64,000 nt of DNA from NCBI GenBank assembly GCA_002189035.1, contig NEEC01000016.1:1364001-1428000 (forward strand), given 5' to 3'. Shown one piece after another: positions 1 through 11,628 of the stretch. A program made the translations under genes and the position numbers. Each line of letters begins with the position of its first letter. Within the stretch, counting starts at the first letter, position 1. Source of the stretch: Utricularia gibba. Taxonomy: Eukaryota > Streptophyta > Magnoliopsida > Lamiales > Lentibulariaceae. Below the pieces are notes generated by a model. The model was not told the origin of the DNA and made no database searches. It worked only from the letters and a program-made list of their open reading frames with translations.

Positions 1-71
1 TTGTTAGCATGTTTTGTTGCGCCAATGCCTGAAGGCTCTTTTATCATTGCATTTCTGCGTGTCATCATTAG

Positions 72-495
72 GTACGAGCTGTGTTTTAATGGAGAGAAAG
101 TAACCAAAACCTCAGCGGCAAATCCTGCAGAAACTGGAAAAACCCAACATCATGGTCCGCATCATTACAATGGTGAAAAAAATGCAGCGGATGGGGACAG
201 TACCGTGGTGGATTTATTCCGTTGGTCGCGGTGCAAAAGACCACTTCCTCAAAAATTCATGCTGAGTATTGGAATCCCTTTGCCTCCTGAACATGTTGAG
301 GTACCAATGTCTAAATGATGCTAACATTCTATATATTTCCATTGTTGAGTAGTTAAAAAGATAGCTTCTCACGTTGTGCTTCAGATTTTGGAGGAAAACT
401 TGGAATGGGAAGATATATCATGGTCGCAGACTGGGGTTTGGATTGCTGGTAAAGAATATCAGCTTGCTCGTGCTCACTTTCTTGCACCAAACTAG
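72..495 (+). CDS. 3' end of an unidentified plant gene (last two exons)
   Basis: Two exons read in one frame. The first starts after an AG at 70-71 and ends at 300 before a GT donor. The second runs from 385, after a TTCAG acceptor, to a TAG at 493-495. The joined C-terminus holds a Trp/Arg/Lys-rich stretch (DLFRWSRCKRPLPQKF), then IPLPPEHVEV and ILEENLEWEDISWSQTGVW, and ends HFLAPN. Both exons join in phase 0 without a stop, and this composition is unlike the surrounding non-coding DNA. The rest of the gene lies left of the window. I do not recognise the family, so no function is assigned. The sequence from 496 to about 800 is probably its 3' UTR, facing the 3' end of the PDI gene. Confidence 0.6.
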
Positions 496-948
496 AACAC
501 TTGGGTGGCTGATAAGTTATATCAAAGAGTTCATTTCGTTGCCTGTAGGAGAAAGGTAAAAATGATGTAAACTAGTTACATTGTATGCAAATTGAGTTTC
601 GTTGAAGGAACAGTGTTTGTTCATCAGCTTCTATTTTCCAAAAGCTTCAGTGAAAGCTGCCTTCATAGTGAATCGAGTCGATAGTTGGCTGAAAGCCAAG
701 GACCAAAGCTTATTTCTGTGAAGGAATATGGTATACTGTAGAAGTTCTGCAAGAATGGTTATCTAGCACTGTATTCATGAATGCATACATGGTTTGTGTA
801 TGATTATATCACTCATTTAGGGAAGACGAGAGAAACTGCATTATTTCAACAGAATCAAAATCTAGTCAAGTGGTTGCAGTCTTCATACATGAGGAAAAGA
901 GAGCAGGAACCATACAAAACAGGTGTATTGATTGAGGGATCAGCCTCT

Positions 949-3511
949 TCATAGCTCATCCTTGACGGAGGCCGACTCCACTTTTTCGGCTACTTCGGGC
1001 TCCGAGGAGGCTTCTTCTTCCGCAGCTGGCTTATCCCGATTGTCTTCTATGAACTTGATGATGTCCTCTTTCGTTCTATGTCCACTGTACACAGACAGGT
1101 TGCCGCTAGACGATCTGAAGTACACTGTGGGGTATCCTTGGACGTCGAAGGTGGAGCGAGGGACATCGTTGGTGGTTGCATCCTGAGGAAAATGAAAACC
1201 AGGAGATGAACTGAGTGCCACAGGTATAGCAGAATGGAAATCAAGATGGTGATGATGAAAGCTTACAAATTTGGCGATTATGACATCTTGATCCTTTTCA
1301 AAGGCGATGGCTACTTCTTCCAAGATTGGAGCCAGCTTCTTGCAGTGTCCACACCATGGAGCATAGAACTCTATCAGGACTGTTGTCAAAACCGAACCTT
1401 ACTCTTGTGAGATCCCAGACATGGAATACAGAGATCAAAGATGGATGCAATGCACCAACCGTTCTTCCCAGAGTTGAAGACGATATCGTCGAGGCTGTCG
1501 CGAACCACCACCTTCACAGGTTCATCATTCACTTCAGGAATGGGATCCGATTTTATGAACGGCTTCAGCAGTCCATTCTGTGAACACCATTTCAAGGTAA
1601 AGAACTAGAACATGAGTAGAAGCTGCTCAGATGAGGGATTACCTCATACTCCTTCAACCATGGAGCAATTTGGGCTACCTCAATGCCTTCCTTCACATAT
1701 TTCTCACCATCAGCTTTCATTACAACGAGCACTGGGACATTCTCTGCCTTGAGCCCGAAGTACTGCAATCCGGGGAATAAGGAAGCTTCAGGTTCTATTC
1801 ATATTATCCAGTCAGACAGAGAAACGAGCGGTGAGAAGCTTAACCTGGAAAGCATTTCTGGCAGCATCAGTATCACCCAACAGAAAAGTTAAGCCCTTTC
1901 CTTTATGAAGAGTAGCCACTTCCTTATATTTGGATTGGAAAGTATCCTGGTCTTTGGTGAAGTTGATGAACAACATGGCCTGAAAACATAGGACTCTGAT
2001 GCCTCAGCGACTTTGTATGGAACTTTTGCGCTGCAAAGTTGAGGTGTACCTTGTCACCAGGGCTTTGGAAGAATTTACCGACGTAGGGATGATTCCTAGT
2101 ATCACTGTCCCAGACAGTTACAACCGGGATTATAGAGCCTGCAATGAACTTCTCCAGAGACTCGACAACAAAGTCCTGGTTACAGTAAAAAAAAGTGCCT
2201 TCAGCTTAGAGAAATGAAGGGTATGGGGGCAAGATGAATGTGGGAAATATGTAATGTTGGGTACCTCTGAGTCAACAAAAAGTTCATCAAAAGGCTTAAG
2301 CAAGCGGACAGTCGGCTTCGTGACTGGCTCACCCCGAGGAATGAGTTTAGCATCAAGGGTGTGACCAAAGCCATAATCTGACCGCAACTTCTCTGCCAAA
2401 AGGGTGTAATTCTGATACTCCTCCCCAGAAAATTCCGGAAAAATTCCAACCTAGTACATGAAACTTCAGCACTTCAGAGCGGGGAAAGAACCAAACAAGG
2501 AGAGGAAAACACACAGAAGACATGATGAACTCACAATAAAAACACTTTTCTCATCAATGAGGGTAGCAGCATCCTCAGCTGATTTGATTTCAGTGGATGC
2601 AGGGCCAACTTGTTTCTTTAAGTAATCGACGATACCCTCAGCATCACGAGGACCTTTGTACTCTTGAGCATACTTTCCACCATTTCTGAAAATTTTAATG
2701 GTGGGGAAACCTTTTATCTCGAATTCATTTGCTAGTTCACGATTGCTTTCTTCGTTGGCATCAACTTTTGCAAGAACAATTGGAGGATCATGGCTGCTCA
2801 GCGTGTCCGCAGCCTTTTCATACTGTTAAGAGAGGAAAGATCACAAAAGGGCAGCTTTAAAACATTGCACCAACTGGGTCGAAGCCCCAAAACAGCAAAA
2901 GGCAATCACCTCTGGAGCAAGTGCCTTACAGTGACCACACCTGTTACGAAAATGAACAAAAGGAAAGTGAACCTGAATTCACTTTAGCATCTCTGTGCAG
3001 ATGAATAAACGACCACACCCAAAGGAAACTTTCCATGTTTACATAGAACCGTATCTTTTCGTTGTCCAGATGACCAAGCAAAACGAAAGCAACGGAATTG
3101 ACTTTTGCAATCACGCACGCATTAGCAGACCTACTGCATGCATTCACCATTCTTAATTGAAAGGAGACAAACATCGCAAACAGGAAGTACGCCCATTTCC
3201 ATGAACAAGACAGGAACAGGAGTGGAATTCAATTCAATGGGACTCAAGAGGGGAACCAGATCTCGTCGGATCAAATCAATTCATCCGAATCACAAGCTAT
3301 CACACTTCCCTAAACCAGAGAAAACAACTTACCACGGAGCGTAGAACTCAACAACGAGGAAATCGTGCTTAGCTACAGTATCCTTGAAGTTGGAGTGGTC
3401 CAAAGTCAACACCTTTTCCACCTCCCCCTCCGCGGACACCTCCCATAGACTCAGAAGCGCTACAACCGCAACGAAACCAATCCCAATTCCTCCAAAAATC
3501 CTAGTCCCCAT
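949..3511 (-). CDS. PDIL1: Protein disulfide isomerase, PDIL1 type, ER resident
   Basis: Ten exons on the - strand: 3333-3511, 2910-2940, 2535-2822, 2265-2450, 2050-2175, 1845-1979, 1643-1762, 1460-1577, 1267-1379 and 949-1182. They join in frame to about 509 residues, the usual length of a classical plant PDI. The product starts with a hydrophobic signal peptide ([12 protein letters not shown], then [14 protein letters not shown]). It has two thioredoxin active sites, APWCGHC near residue 70 (its Trp codon split across exons 1 and 2) and APWCGHC in the C-terminal a' domain. The two redox-inactive thioredoxin folds lie between them, followed by an acidic tail ending KDEL, the ER-retention signal. 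The family oxidises and isomerises disulfides in the ER lumen. No frameshift or missing catalytic residue is seen. A TATA box and a TGACGTGG motif lie upstream. Confidence 0.95.
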
Positions 3512-3627
3512 CCGGGCGTGTCACGCTCACTTGCCTTCTTCCCCAAACAAATAAAAAATCGAAGCTTTTCCTCAACAGACTTTTCTTCACAGTCTTTGCA
3601 TGTGATGCAGCTTCGCTCGTCAGTCCC

Positions 3628-3705
3628 ATTTATACGCCTTCAGGCCGTAAGTCCAGGTGGCAGAATCTGATGACGTGGCTAAGTCCTATTCGTTGCAGGC
3701 ACGTG
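3628..3705 (-). promoter_or_regulatory. PDI promoter: TATA box, UPRE-like TGACGTGG and G-box
   Basis: Upstream of the PDI start codon (3511, - strand) a TATAAAT box reads on the - strand at about 3628-3635. TGACGTGG lies at 3671-3678 and a CACGTG G-box core at 3700-3705. TGACGTGR is the known unfolded-protein-response element bound by ER-stress bZIP factors (bZIP28/bZIP60 in Arabidopsis). Its position about 40 bp upstream of the TATA box of an ER foldase gene fits ER-stress induction. The motif match and spacing are seen in the sequence; the regulation is inferred. Confidence 0.55.
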
Positions 3706-3739
3706 TACACGTAGAACACTGTTGTAATGACGGCTTTCA

Positions 3740-5710
3740 ATTTGGATAAACATTATTTGGAAATTAAAAAACAATCAAACCGGATTTTTTTTATTTTTAA
3801 TTAAATTAATTCTATTTTTTAACTAGGTAGTTCGTCACAATATTCAATGAGTGTAACAATGTGATGTACTAACACAACTATCTAGAACATGCAATACACT
3901 AATCAATCTAGTAATATTATTTCACATTGGTTACATACGAGAAATTGAAACGTGTTTAAGAATAGAGACTTCTAATTTTATATGATACATTTTCTTTATA
4001 AAATAAGAACATAAAACTGTGAAAATTGAATATTCAAAATGAATAATATCATATAATAAAATTTCATGATCTAATGATAATATCCCACATTAGTTATGAT
4101 CATAAAAAACGATGTATTTAAATAAATGAATCTTCTTAATCTTATGCAATACATCTTTTTGAAAATTAAAAAACATAAAACCATGAGGATTGAATACCTA
4201 TAATAAATAATATCTTACAAGTATAATGTAGATCTACAATTGAATTTATAATGACGAATGACAAAATCCAATATATGTGTTGTGACCCACCATCGCTTTG
4301 AATGATATTATTCGTTTCGGATAATTAATACTCAAGATTTTACGTTCTTCTTTTTTAGAGAAAATATTTCATATAAAATTAGGAGAAATATCTCTATTTA
4401 AGTACGTACTATTTAAATTCCATAACCAATGTGAGATATTGTAACGGTTACAACATCTCTGAACTTACAATATGGGTCTATCATGGTTTGCAACATATGG
4501 GTGAGACATTCGTAATTCGATATTCGGGATTCATTGAATTTGGGGGTCTAGCTGATGTGGATAGGATTAGTTTGGTCCAAGCCCTAGAGTATCTTCTAAT
4601 ACTCTGCTCAGAAAAATGGAGTTTCAACTGGAATTATGTTGAGATGATGTGCAAGTCAACTAACTACCAGAATGCATAGGGGGCTTTTTGAGATTCTTTG
4701 CTTTGCGGACACGCCGTGTCCGATGGCGTGCGGGGGCCGACGAGTTCAGTTCGGTTCACTTGGGCTGGGCTGGGCTCTGGTCTACGGTCCATAGGGATTG
4801 ATACAAACGATCATATGTTATTGCCATAATATGAACTATTAAAAATTGATATGTGATTCTTGTATTTTATGTATTATAAATAATTTATAAAGTTGACACA
4901 TTATAATATACGATTTTGTAAAAAGATTCCAAAAATTAAATATGTATAAGAATTGATGTTTTGAAATTCGAAATATTATCATATCCCAATTTGAGCGAAT
5001 AACGTTTTGATTACCAAAATTCTTTTCAACTCTTTAATAAATTTTTGTAATTCATGTTTACACTTTTGAAAATCTCTAAACAATGATTACATTCATGAAG
5101 TCTAAGAATGACAAATGTACACAATAGTCATGTAGACTACCACCCAATTACTTTTTAATATATATCATATTCAATATATACTTATGTGAAAAATATGAAG
5201 TCATTTTGTAATATGTTTTTCAAGTTGGCTAGTTAACTAGTTTTCGACAATTCACTTAATCGGATATATGATTATTCGTTTTAGCTAAAAAAAATTGGTA
5301 AGTCGTAGTAATATTAATTGTAATTATTTATAACACATGAGTATAATTATAATTTTAGTATTAGAGCCAATTCTTAAAATTCAATTTTCACAGACAAACT
5401 ACTATCTAATGATTCTCATAAAATTTAAGTGATTCTAAAAAAATAATTATTATAAAATAGAATTTGATATATGTTTGAAAGATAAACAATTGTATTATAA
5501 TAGAATTGATTCTAGTAACTTCTAAACATTGCTTAAAAAACATTATGTTCAATGTTTATAAAAATTTAATGTTATGATGTTAATATTTGAGGTTGATATT
5601 TCATATTTTATAGGATTAAGTATAATGCACTAAAAATAAGTTTATTATCATTAAACTTGTGTTTGATCGATCAAAATCAGATTTATTTGTATCAAAACCG
5701 AATTTTGAAC
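3740..5710. other. AT-rich intergenic DNA with foldback repeat, no gene seen
   Basis: Very AT-rich, with stops in all frames. It contains the inverted/direct repeat cluster at about 3920-4450, listed separately. A short GC-rich island at 4690-4790 holds no recognisable gene. An 82-codon frame at 4431-4679 shows no recognisable domain. Confidence 0.6.
3920..4450. repeat. Foldback-like repeat: two direct units and one inverted unit
   Basis: A unit beginning near 3930 with CACATTGGTTA is followed by TTCTAATTTTATATGA and a run leading to ATTGAATATT. It recurs in degenerate form in the same orientation at about 4085-4215 (CACATTAGTTA, ending ATTGAATACC). It recurs inverted at about 4310-4447, whose reverse complement reads CACATTGGTTA, then CTAATTTTATATGA. 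The outer copies therefore form imperfect terminal inverted repeats of about 130-150 bp. This resembles a MITE or foldback element; the class cannot be decided by eye. Confidence 0.5.
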
Positions 5711-6034
5711 CAAATCAAGTACAAGAGGTTAGGATTTGAACCTCATTTAAAAACATATAAATGTAGTTTGTAGTTGTACTCAAAAACAAAGGTGACCTTT
5801 TCCTAACCACATGGTTTTTTGTTTCTTTTCCCTCAAGTTCTGTTAATTGTCTTTCAATCATGCCACTAATTTCCCCATTTAAAAATTGGGGATTATATTT
5901 TATTTGTTTTTGTTTTGGAAAATCCGAAATAATAGGCCGCCGAAATCTGAATGTTTTTATAGGAGTCTCGACCGGCGACTTGTCCGGGGTTTCAAGTTCG
6001 ACGGCAACCTGAACTGTTTTCTTCATCTCACGCC

Positions 6035-7596
6035 ATGGATTTGCTGACAGTCGTGCCGGGACTACTCTTCATTTTCACGCTCATCTACGCACTACGAACA
6101 TTTTCTAGAAGAGGCAGAAGGCTGCCTCCGGGGCCGACTCCGCTGCCGATAATCGGAAGCCTGCACCTCCTGGGTGATCAACCCCACAAGTCCCTCGCAG
6201 GACTGGCTGAGATTTATGGACCGCTCATGTGCATCCGTCTCGGATTCGTCAACACGGTGGTGGCGACGTCGGTTGAAATGGCTAGAGAGTTGCTGCAAAA
6301 GCAGGATTTGGTGTTTTCAAGCAGGAGGGTGCCTAATGCAATCCACGCACACGACCAGTTCAAGTATTCTGTACTATGGTTACCTGTCGGAGCGCGGTGG
6401 AGGGGTCTGCGGAGGGTGATGAACTCGAATATCTTCTCCGGCAGCCGGCTTGATGCGAGTCAGCATCTCAGGGAGAGGAAGGTGGAGGAGCTGATTGAAT
6501 ACTGTCGGAGGAGTAGTCAGAAGGGGGTGGCGGTTGACATCGGCCTGGCTGCGGTTAGGACGTCCCTGAATCTTCTTTCCTGCACCATCTTCTCCAAGGA
6601 TTTGACGGATCCGTTCACGGATTCGGCCAAGGAGTTTAAGGAGCTCCTGAGGGGGGTCATGGAAGAAGCTGGAAAGCCGAATCTTGCAGATTTCTTCCCT
6701 TTTCTTGAAAAAGTTGATCCGCAGGGAATTCGAAAGCGCATGGCGGTGCATTTCTCCAAGATGATCCACCTTTTCCGGGGACTCATCGATGAGAGATTGA
6801 AGCAGAAAGCGCAGAGTGAAGCGGGTTTTGGCGACGCCATCGACGGATTACTTGCGATCAGTGAAGAAAACCCTGATGTGTTGGACCGAACTCACATCGA
6901 ACGCATGTGTATGGTAAGCGATTGGAAGGGTTACATGGAAGTTGTTTTAGCAATTTGGTCGAACATCTGGTGAGCAATCGGTTCACGCAGGATCTGTTCG
7001 TCGCCGGGACCGATACAACCTCGAGCACGCTCGAGTGGGCGATGGCGGAGACGCTGAGGAGCCCTGAAACGATGAAGAAAGCGAAAGAAGAGCTGGAGAC
7101 TGTCATCGGGAAAGGAAAAGCCCTAAAGGAAGCAGATATTTCACGACTACCTTACATCCGCAGCATCATCAAGGAGACTCTCCGGATCCATCCCCCAGCG
7201 CCGTTCCTGGCCCCCCGCCGGGTGGAACAGGACGCAGAAGTCTCCGGCTACACAGTACCCAATAACTCGCACGTCTACATCAACGTGTGGGCGATCGGGA
7301 GGGATCCCAAGATCTGGCCGAATCCCTTGGAATTCAAACCGGAGAGGTTTCTGGAATCGGAGATCGACATGCGTGGCCAGGACTTCGAGCTGATCCCGTT
7401 CGGCGCGGGGCGTAGGATCTGCCCTGGGCTGCCACTGGCCGTCAGAATGTTGCCGCTGATGCTGGGGTCGCTGCTGAACTCGTTTAACTGGAAGCTGGAG
7501 AGTGGAATGACAGCCAAGGATTTGGACATGGAAGAGAAGCCCGGGTTCACCCTCCAGAAAGCTCAGCCTCTCCGCGCCATTCCCATTCCTCTGTAG
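6035..7596 (+). CDS. Cytochrome P450, CYP76 family (monoterpenoid hydroxylase-like)
   Basis: Two exons, 6035-6913 and 6991-7596, separated by a 77-bp phase-0 intron (GTAAGC...CGCAG), give 494 residues, normal for a plant ER-anchored A-type P450. An N-terminal membrane anchor (residues 3-20) is followed by the proline hinge PPGP (31-34), the I-helix AGTDTT (about 298-303), the K-helix KETLR (354-358) and the haem loop PFGAGRRICPG (429-439) with Cys437 as haem ligand. The one-intron layout and the FGAGRRICPG context fit CYP76. Family members include geraniol 8-hydroxylase and other terpenoid or alkaloid oxidases, so the substrate cannot be read from sequence. All catalytic motifs are intact. 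The start ATG at 6035 gives the expected anchor; no longer in-frame start is seen. Confidence 0.9.
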
Positions 7597-8799
7597 CCGT
7601 CACACCAATGGAATAAAAGGGATCGGCTATTCATATATTTATTTTACAAAAATTGGTTTCTAAAGTACCTTACTTTCAAAAAAAAACATATGTAATAGAA
7701 GAATTTTATTGAATTAAGAATTTGATAACACATATTTTTGAGTATTTAAATATATGAAGATGACTTATATTTTGTTACAAAATTCAATTTTATTACGTAT
7801 TTTCTATGTTTTTGTGATTAGAATTGTAGTTGTGTTTTTTATATTCTTAATTGGAAAATAAGATTTACAACTTTAGTTCTAATAATTTTCTTGACCAATG
7901 TAGTATTTGCGAGCAGCCCAATTTCCTAGGAGTCGAAAAAAGCACAATAAAATTACAGAAAATATGAATAAAAAGTTGAAGTAAGTATAATTAAATCCCA
8001 AGGAAGTAAAGAAAAAGAATTTTGAAAATAATGGGAGAGAGAAGAGGAGGAAATACCCTTGAATAACATGCCACTAAGAATTGTGGGGAGGAAGAAAAAA
8101 TAATCACAAGAACACAGAGGGACAATGAAGAAGAAGGAGGGAGGAAACCAAGCCTTTTTTTGAAGATTTTTTGATGAAGAACATTATCCTTAGCTAAGAA
8201 CAGTTTTAGCTTTATTGTATAAACCATTTACCGTTTCTATTTCTATTATGTATTATTTGATGTCGTTTAACTTTAAAACCAAAATGCTGTTTAGGATATA
8301 TTATGAAAACGCTTTTTTTTCCGTTATCATAAGTAGTTAAAGCATCTAGTGATGTCTTGAGATAAAAGGGTTAAAAAATTTGTTGTTCACTAAATCACAT
8401 TAATTAAATATCATATTATTACCTTACAAACCAAAATGAATTCAGGAGGGGAAAGTAGTGAAACTCACTAAAATAAACCTAATTAGAGGTAGACAAAAAA
8501 TTAGAAAAAATAACGGTTTGTGTAGACTTAGACTTTTGCTTGTTATGTGAATGATCTATGATTTAGAATGAATAGATGTAGCAGTTTGCATGTTAATCCT
8601 AGGAATTCCAAAGCATCATCCATCTCCTCTTATATGCAATCGAGTTCAAAAGTTTGTTGATTTTATTTACTAAATTTTATCATAAATCTGTCATAGTCCT
8701 AGTTCAGACTAATTCTATTAATGTAACATTGATTGCATGCATTGATAATCATATGACAACATTTGCTCTTCATGTTTTACCCTAATCACTATGCTCATA
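7597..8799. other. AT-rich intergenic DNA, possible dispersed repeat
   Basis: After the P450 stop comes a short 3' UTR, then AT-rich DNA without a supportable gene. About 7690-8210 shows patchy resemblance to 28690-29120: a GTTAYAAAATT start, a TTTTTGTGATT core, then AAATCCCAAGGA. That suggests two old copies of one dispersed repeat. Confidence 0.4.
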
Positions 8800-9187
8800 T
8801 GTTGTGGTTGAAAATCGGCGTAATGGCATGGACCGATTTTCGGTTATGGATACGGCCAGATGCGTCGTATCTGATTAAGATTTCAATGTTTTGTGTGGCG
8901 TGATCTGGTTAGCATAAATGAAAGGAGACAAGGATTTTAACGTGAAAATTGTTGAAAGACGGAAAAACCACGGAGCTATCGGAGCTTGCCGGAAAATAAC
9001 TTCACTAGATGGAAGTGAGGAAGGACACAAGTTAGGAAGCTTGGACTCGAACCCCTTCTTCTTTGGGGATTTCTTATATTTATAGGGAATGTTGATCTGA
9101 CTTAATTCTGAATTATGTAGGTGTCGACTGCTTTCTGTGCCTACTGTACGTATCGTGATCCTACTTTTCACATTGTCCAAAATAGCC

Positions 9188-9193
9188 GCTGTA
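9188..9193 (+). repeat. Target-site duplication GCTGTA, left
   Basis: GCTGTA directly precedes the left LTR and recurs at 17106-17111 directly after the right LTR. Ty3/gypsy elements usually make 5-bp duplications. The sixth matching base may be chance or one end base may have changed. Confidence 0.7.
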
Positions 9194-10296
9194 TGTAACG
9201 CCCCATACCCCCTAAACTGCACAACAAGTATGGTAACGCAGTGCACGGCCGACACCGCACAAGAGCTCATATATGGAAATATCGCACAACCTTGCCGAAA
9301 GTCATCAACAATATTTACAACCTAAGCAATTTACAGTACCACCATAAGGGAAGGCACTTCCCTCTACAAGCACCACACGTCCAGACACTTAGCAGCTATC
9401 GGGGAGACACTCCCCGTGCATCAACACATCAAAAGCATATTAAATTCCTAAGCACTAAGAGAGGGCACCTCCCACACCGTCGGCGCTACAGGCGTAGACT
9501 CAAAACATGACTCTCGACCACCCTTGCCCGACTATCTCATTGGCGCACCCTCCTCGGTCACTCCAGCGATAGACCCGGAGTCCGGACCAATACACAAGAA
9601 TGAGTAAGGCGTTAATTCTCATGGTAGGAGAAACATCGTTCCTCATCACATTCCCCTCTCTCGGTCATCACTCATTTTTCCTAGCCCACAGCTCGCCCGC
9701 GTTGCCGGAAGACCGGGTTTCCTGACCGTGGGAGAGTCTCACATCGCCCCGCTCATGGTGAGCTAAGGCTTCCACACCCTCAGGTAGTCCCAAGTTGTTG
9801 CCGGTGTTCGATCCTCACCGGCCCCACTCGAAGGCTCCGCCCGCTTGCCCAAATATACACCCAAGGCTAAGCCCCTTACCCTCGCCGCTTTCGGCGACTC
9901 TCGTGCACTGTGCATTCGCTTCTGACCAGTTCGCACCATGGTTCCTTTCGGGTTCACGACTCCTCTCTCAGACGTGTAGCCCTCTACCCTAATTTCGCCC
10001 CCAATTCTAGTTAGCGGGTCAATTTCGAAGATGGGTCGCACGCACGGGTCATGGGTGGAGGCTGTCCCCTGCCCAGCAACCCGACTCCCCCTTTCCTTCT
10101 CCCTTGCGACACGACCTGCATGCCTCTTGTGTGGTGGTGGTGAGGGCTGCCAAGTCCATCGATTCTTCTCATGCCATGGTCACCCTATTGCATGACAGCC
10201 CCTCTCGCACCTCTCCTATTGTGATTGACACACGCCGGCTTGTAACAAGGCCATTAAGACTCCCTCCCATGCTACTCTAACTCCCTAGTCATTACA
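9194..10296 (-). repeat. 3' LTR of the chromovirus
   Basis: Reads TGTAACGCC at 9194 and ends GTCATTACA at 10296 on the + strand, giving TGTAA...TTACA inverted ends. It is the left copy; because the element is on the - strand, this is the 3' LTR. It pairs with 16013-17105. Confidence 0.9.
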
Positions 10297-10299
10297 TTA

Positions 10300-10310
10300 C
10301 TCCCCCTTTT
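10300..10310 (-). other. Polypurine tract of the chromovirus
   Basis: AAAAGGGGGAG on the - strand lies four bases before the 3' LTR start, the correct place for the second-strand primer. Confidence 0.75.
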
Positions 10311-10329
10311 AGAAGGTTTCGTCCCGAAA

Positions 10330-10560
10330 CCTTACCTCTAAAAAGTTCAGGATGTGGTTGTCACATTTGTAATTTTCTCTCCCACGTGGCATCCTCCAGT
10401 ACTAGGTTTGCGCATTGTATCTTTAGCCAGATAATTGGCCTTCCTCGGTGCGTAGTGATCTTCCTCCCCAAAATTTTCAGTGGCCTCACCCTATACGTGA
10501 GGTTGTCTCCTACGTCGAACTCATCATTCCTGATTTCTCTTTCCGAGTCTGTGATCTGTT
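10330..10560 (-). pseudogene. Chromodomain-like C-terminal remnant of pol
   Basis: Reverse translation gives VRPLKILGRK, then RGRPI, LKIQ and LEDATWEREN. This is the pattern that closes plant chromovirus integrases (R-G-x-x-x-x-x-x-V-x-W ... ATWE). It is interrupted and out of frame with the upstream integrase core. Confidence 0.6.
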
Positions 10561-10896
10561 TCCGTAGCTAGGAGACATGAAAGACATTGTGTATCCCCAC
10601 GAGCCTTGGCAGAAGTGCGAGTTAGTACGCTATCGCCCCTATCTTCTGCACGACCCACTATGGGCCTATGAAATGGGGGTCCCAATTTAGTGAACTTGGG
10701 GCTTCTAGTTAGTCCTCGTTGCGGTGACAGCCGTAGATATACTGCTTCCCCTACTTCGTACTGTAAGGGTCTTCGCCCTTGATCTACCCAACTCTTCTGG
10801 CGGTCCTGCGCAACCTTCAGTCTCTCTCAGATGACCTTCACCTTGTTTTCCATCTCTTCGATTAGTTTGTGACTAACCAACGCTTGCTCGCCTACC

Positions 10897-11367
10897 TCAT
10901 CCCAGTGCAGCGGGGTCCTCCACTTTCGTCCATACAACGCCTCGCACGGCGACATTCTTGTCATAGTTTCCCAAAAATTCTAAGGCGCTCGCCCGTAACA
11001 GATCCTCTAAGGTCTGGATTGTGCGTTCTGATTGACCATCCGTTTGCGGGTGCATTGTGGTGCTCATAGTTAGCTTGCTTCCCATCACCTTTTGTAGTGC
11101 GTGCCACAAGCGAGATGTAAATCTGACATCTCTGTCCAACACTATGCTCACAAGTATTCTATGGAGTCTCACTACCTCTACAATGTACACTCTGGTCAAT
11201 CTTACGATGCTCCATTTTGAGAGGATTGGGATGAAATGGGCACTCTTCGTCAGTCTGTCCACTACTACCCAGACCACATCATGTCCAGATCTTGTCTTTG
11301 GCAAGCCTGTCACGAAGTCCATGGCTATTTGTTCCCACTTCCACTCTGGTATCTCCAATGGTTGCAA
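10897..11367 (-). pseudogene. Integrase catalytic core (chromovirus)
   Basis: The open segment holds the DDE-type core: MDFVTGLPKTRSGHD (first Asp), DRLTKSAHFIP, DRDVRFTSRLW (second Asp) and HPQTDGQSERTIQTLEDLLRA (Glu). The catalytic triad looks retained, but the frame is lost after FLGNYDKN, before the expected YGRKWRTP-type region. Confidence 0.85.
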
Positions 11368-11382
11368 GAGTCCACCTAGTTG

Positions 11383-11623
11383 TTAGTGTTCTGCTTTGAT
11401 CTGTTGGCATACTTGACAGCAGCTCATGAATTCTACAATTTCTCTTTTCATTCCTGGCCACCAGTACGTGTTCCGGATGTCTCTATACATCTTTGTTCCT
11501 CCAGGGTGCATTCCATACCCTACTTCATGAGCTTCTTGCAATATCAGCCTTCGTAGTTCTTCTTCCAGTACCCATATCCTTCCATGCGCAACGATCAAAC
11601 CGTCTGCTTGTTTTGAGAAAGGG
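11383..11623 (-). pseudogene. Integrase HHCC zinc-binding domain (chromovirus)
   Basis: QDPFSKQADG runs into GRIWVLEEELRRLILQEAH, then YWWPGMKREIVEFMSCCQVCQQIKAEH. The H...H...CxxC zinc-finger arrangement of retroviral-type integrases is present. The upstream side is cut by the nested insertion that begins next to 11628. Confidence 0.8.
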
Positions 11624-11628
11624 TCCTG

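Noticed and set aside
5715-6026. 103-codon - strand open frame directly divergent from the P450
   Set aside because: Its start lies 8 bp from the P450 ATG, leaving no room for leaders or promoters; it has no recognised domain and ends in AT-rich DNA. Probably chance.
8875-9510. Open frames overlapping the left chromovirus border
   Set aside because: They cross the LTR boundary and have no domain, so they are chance frames.
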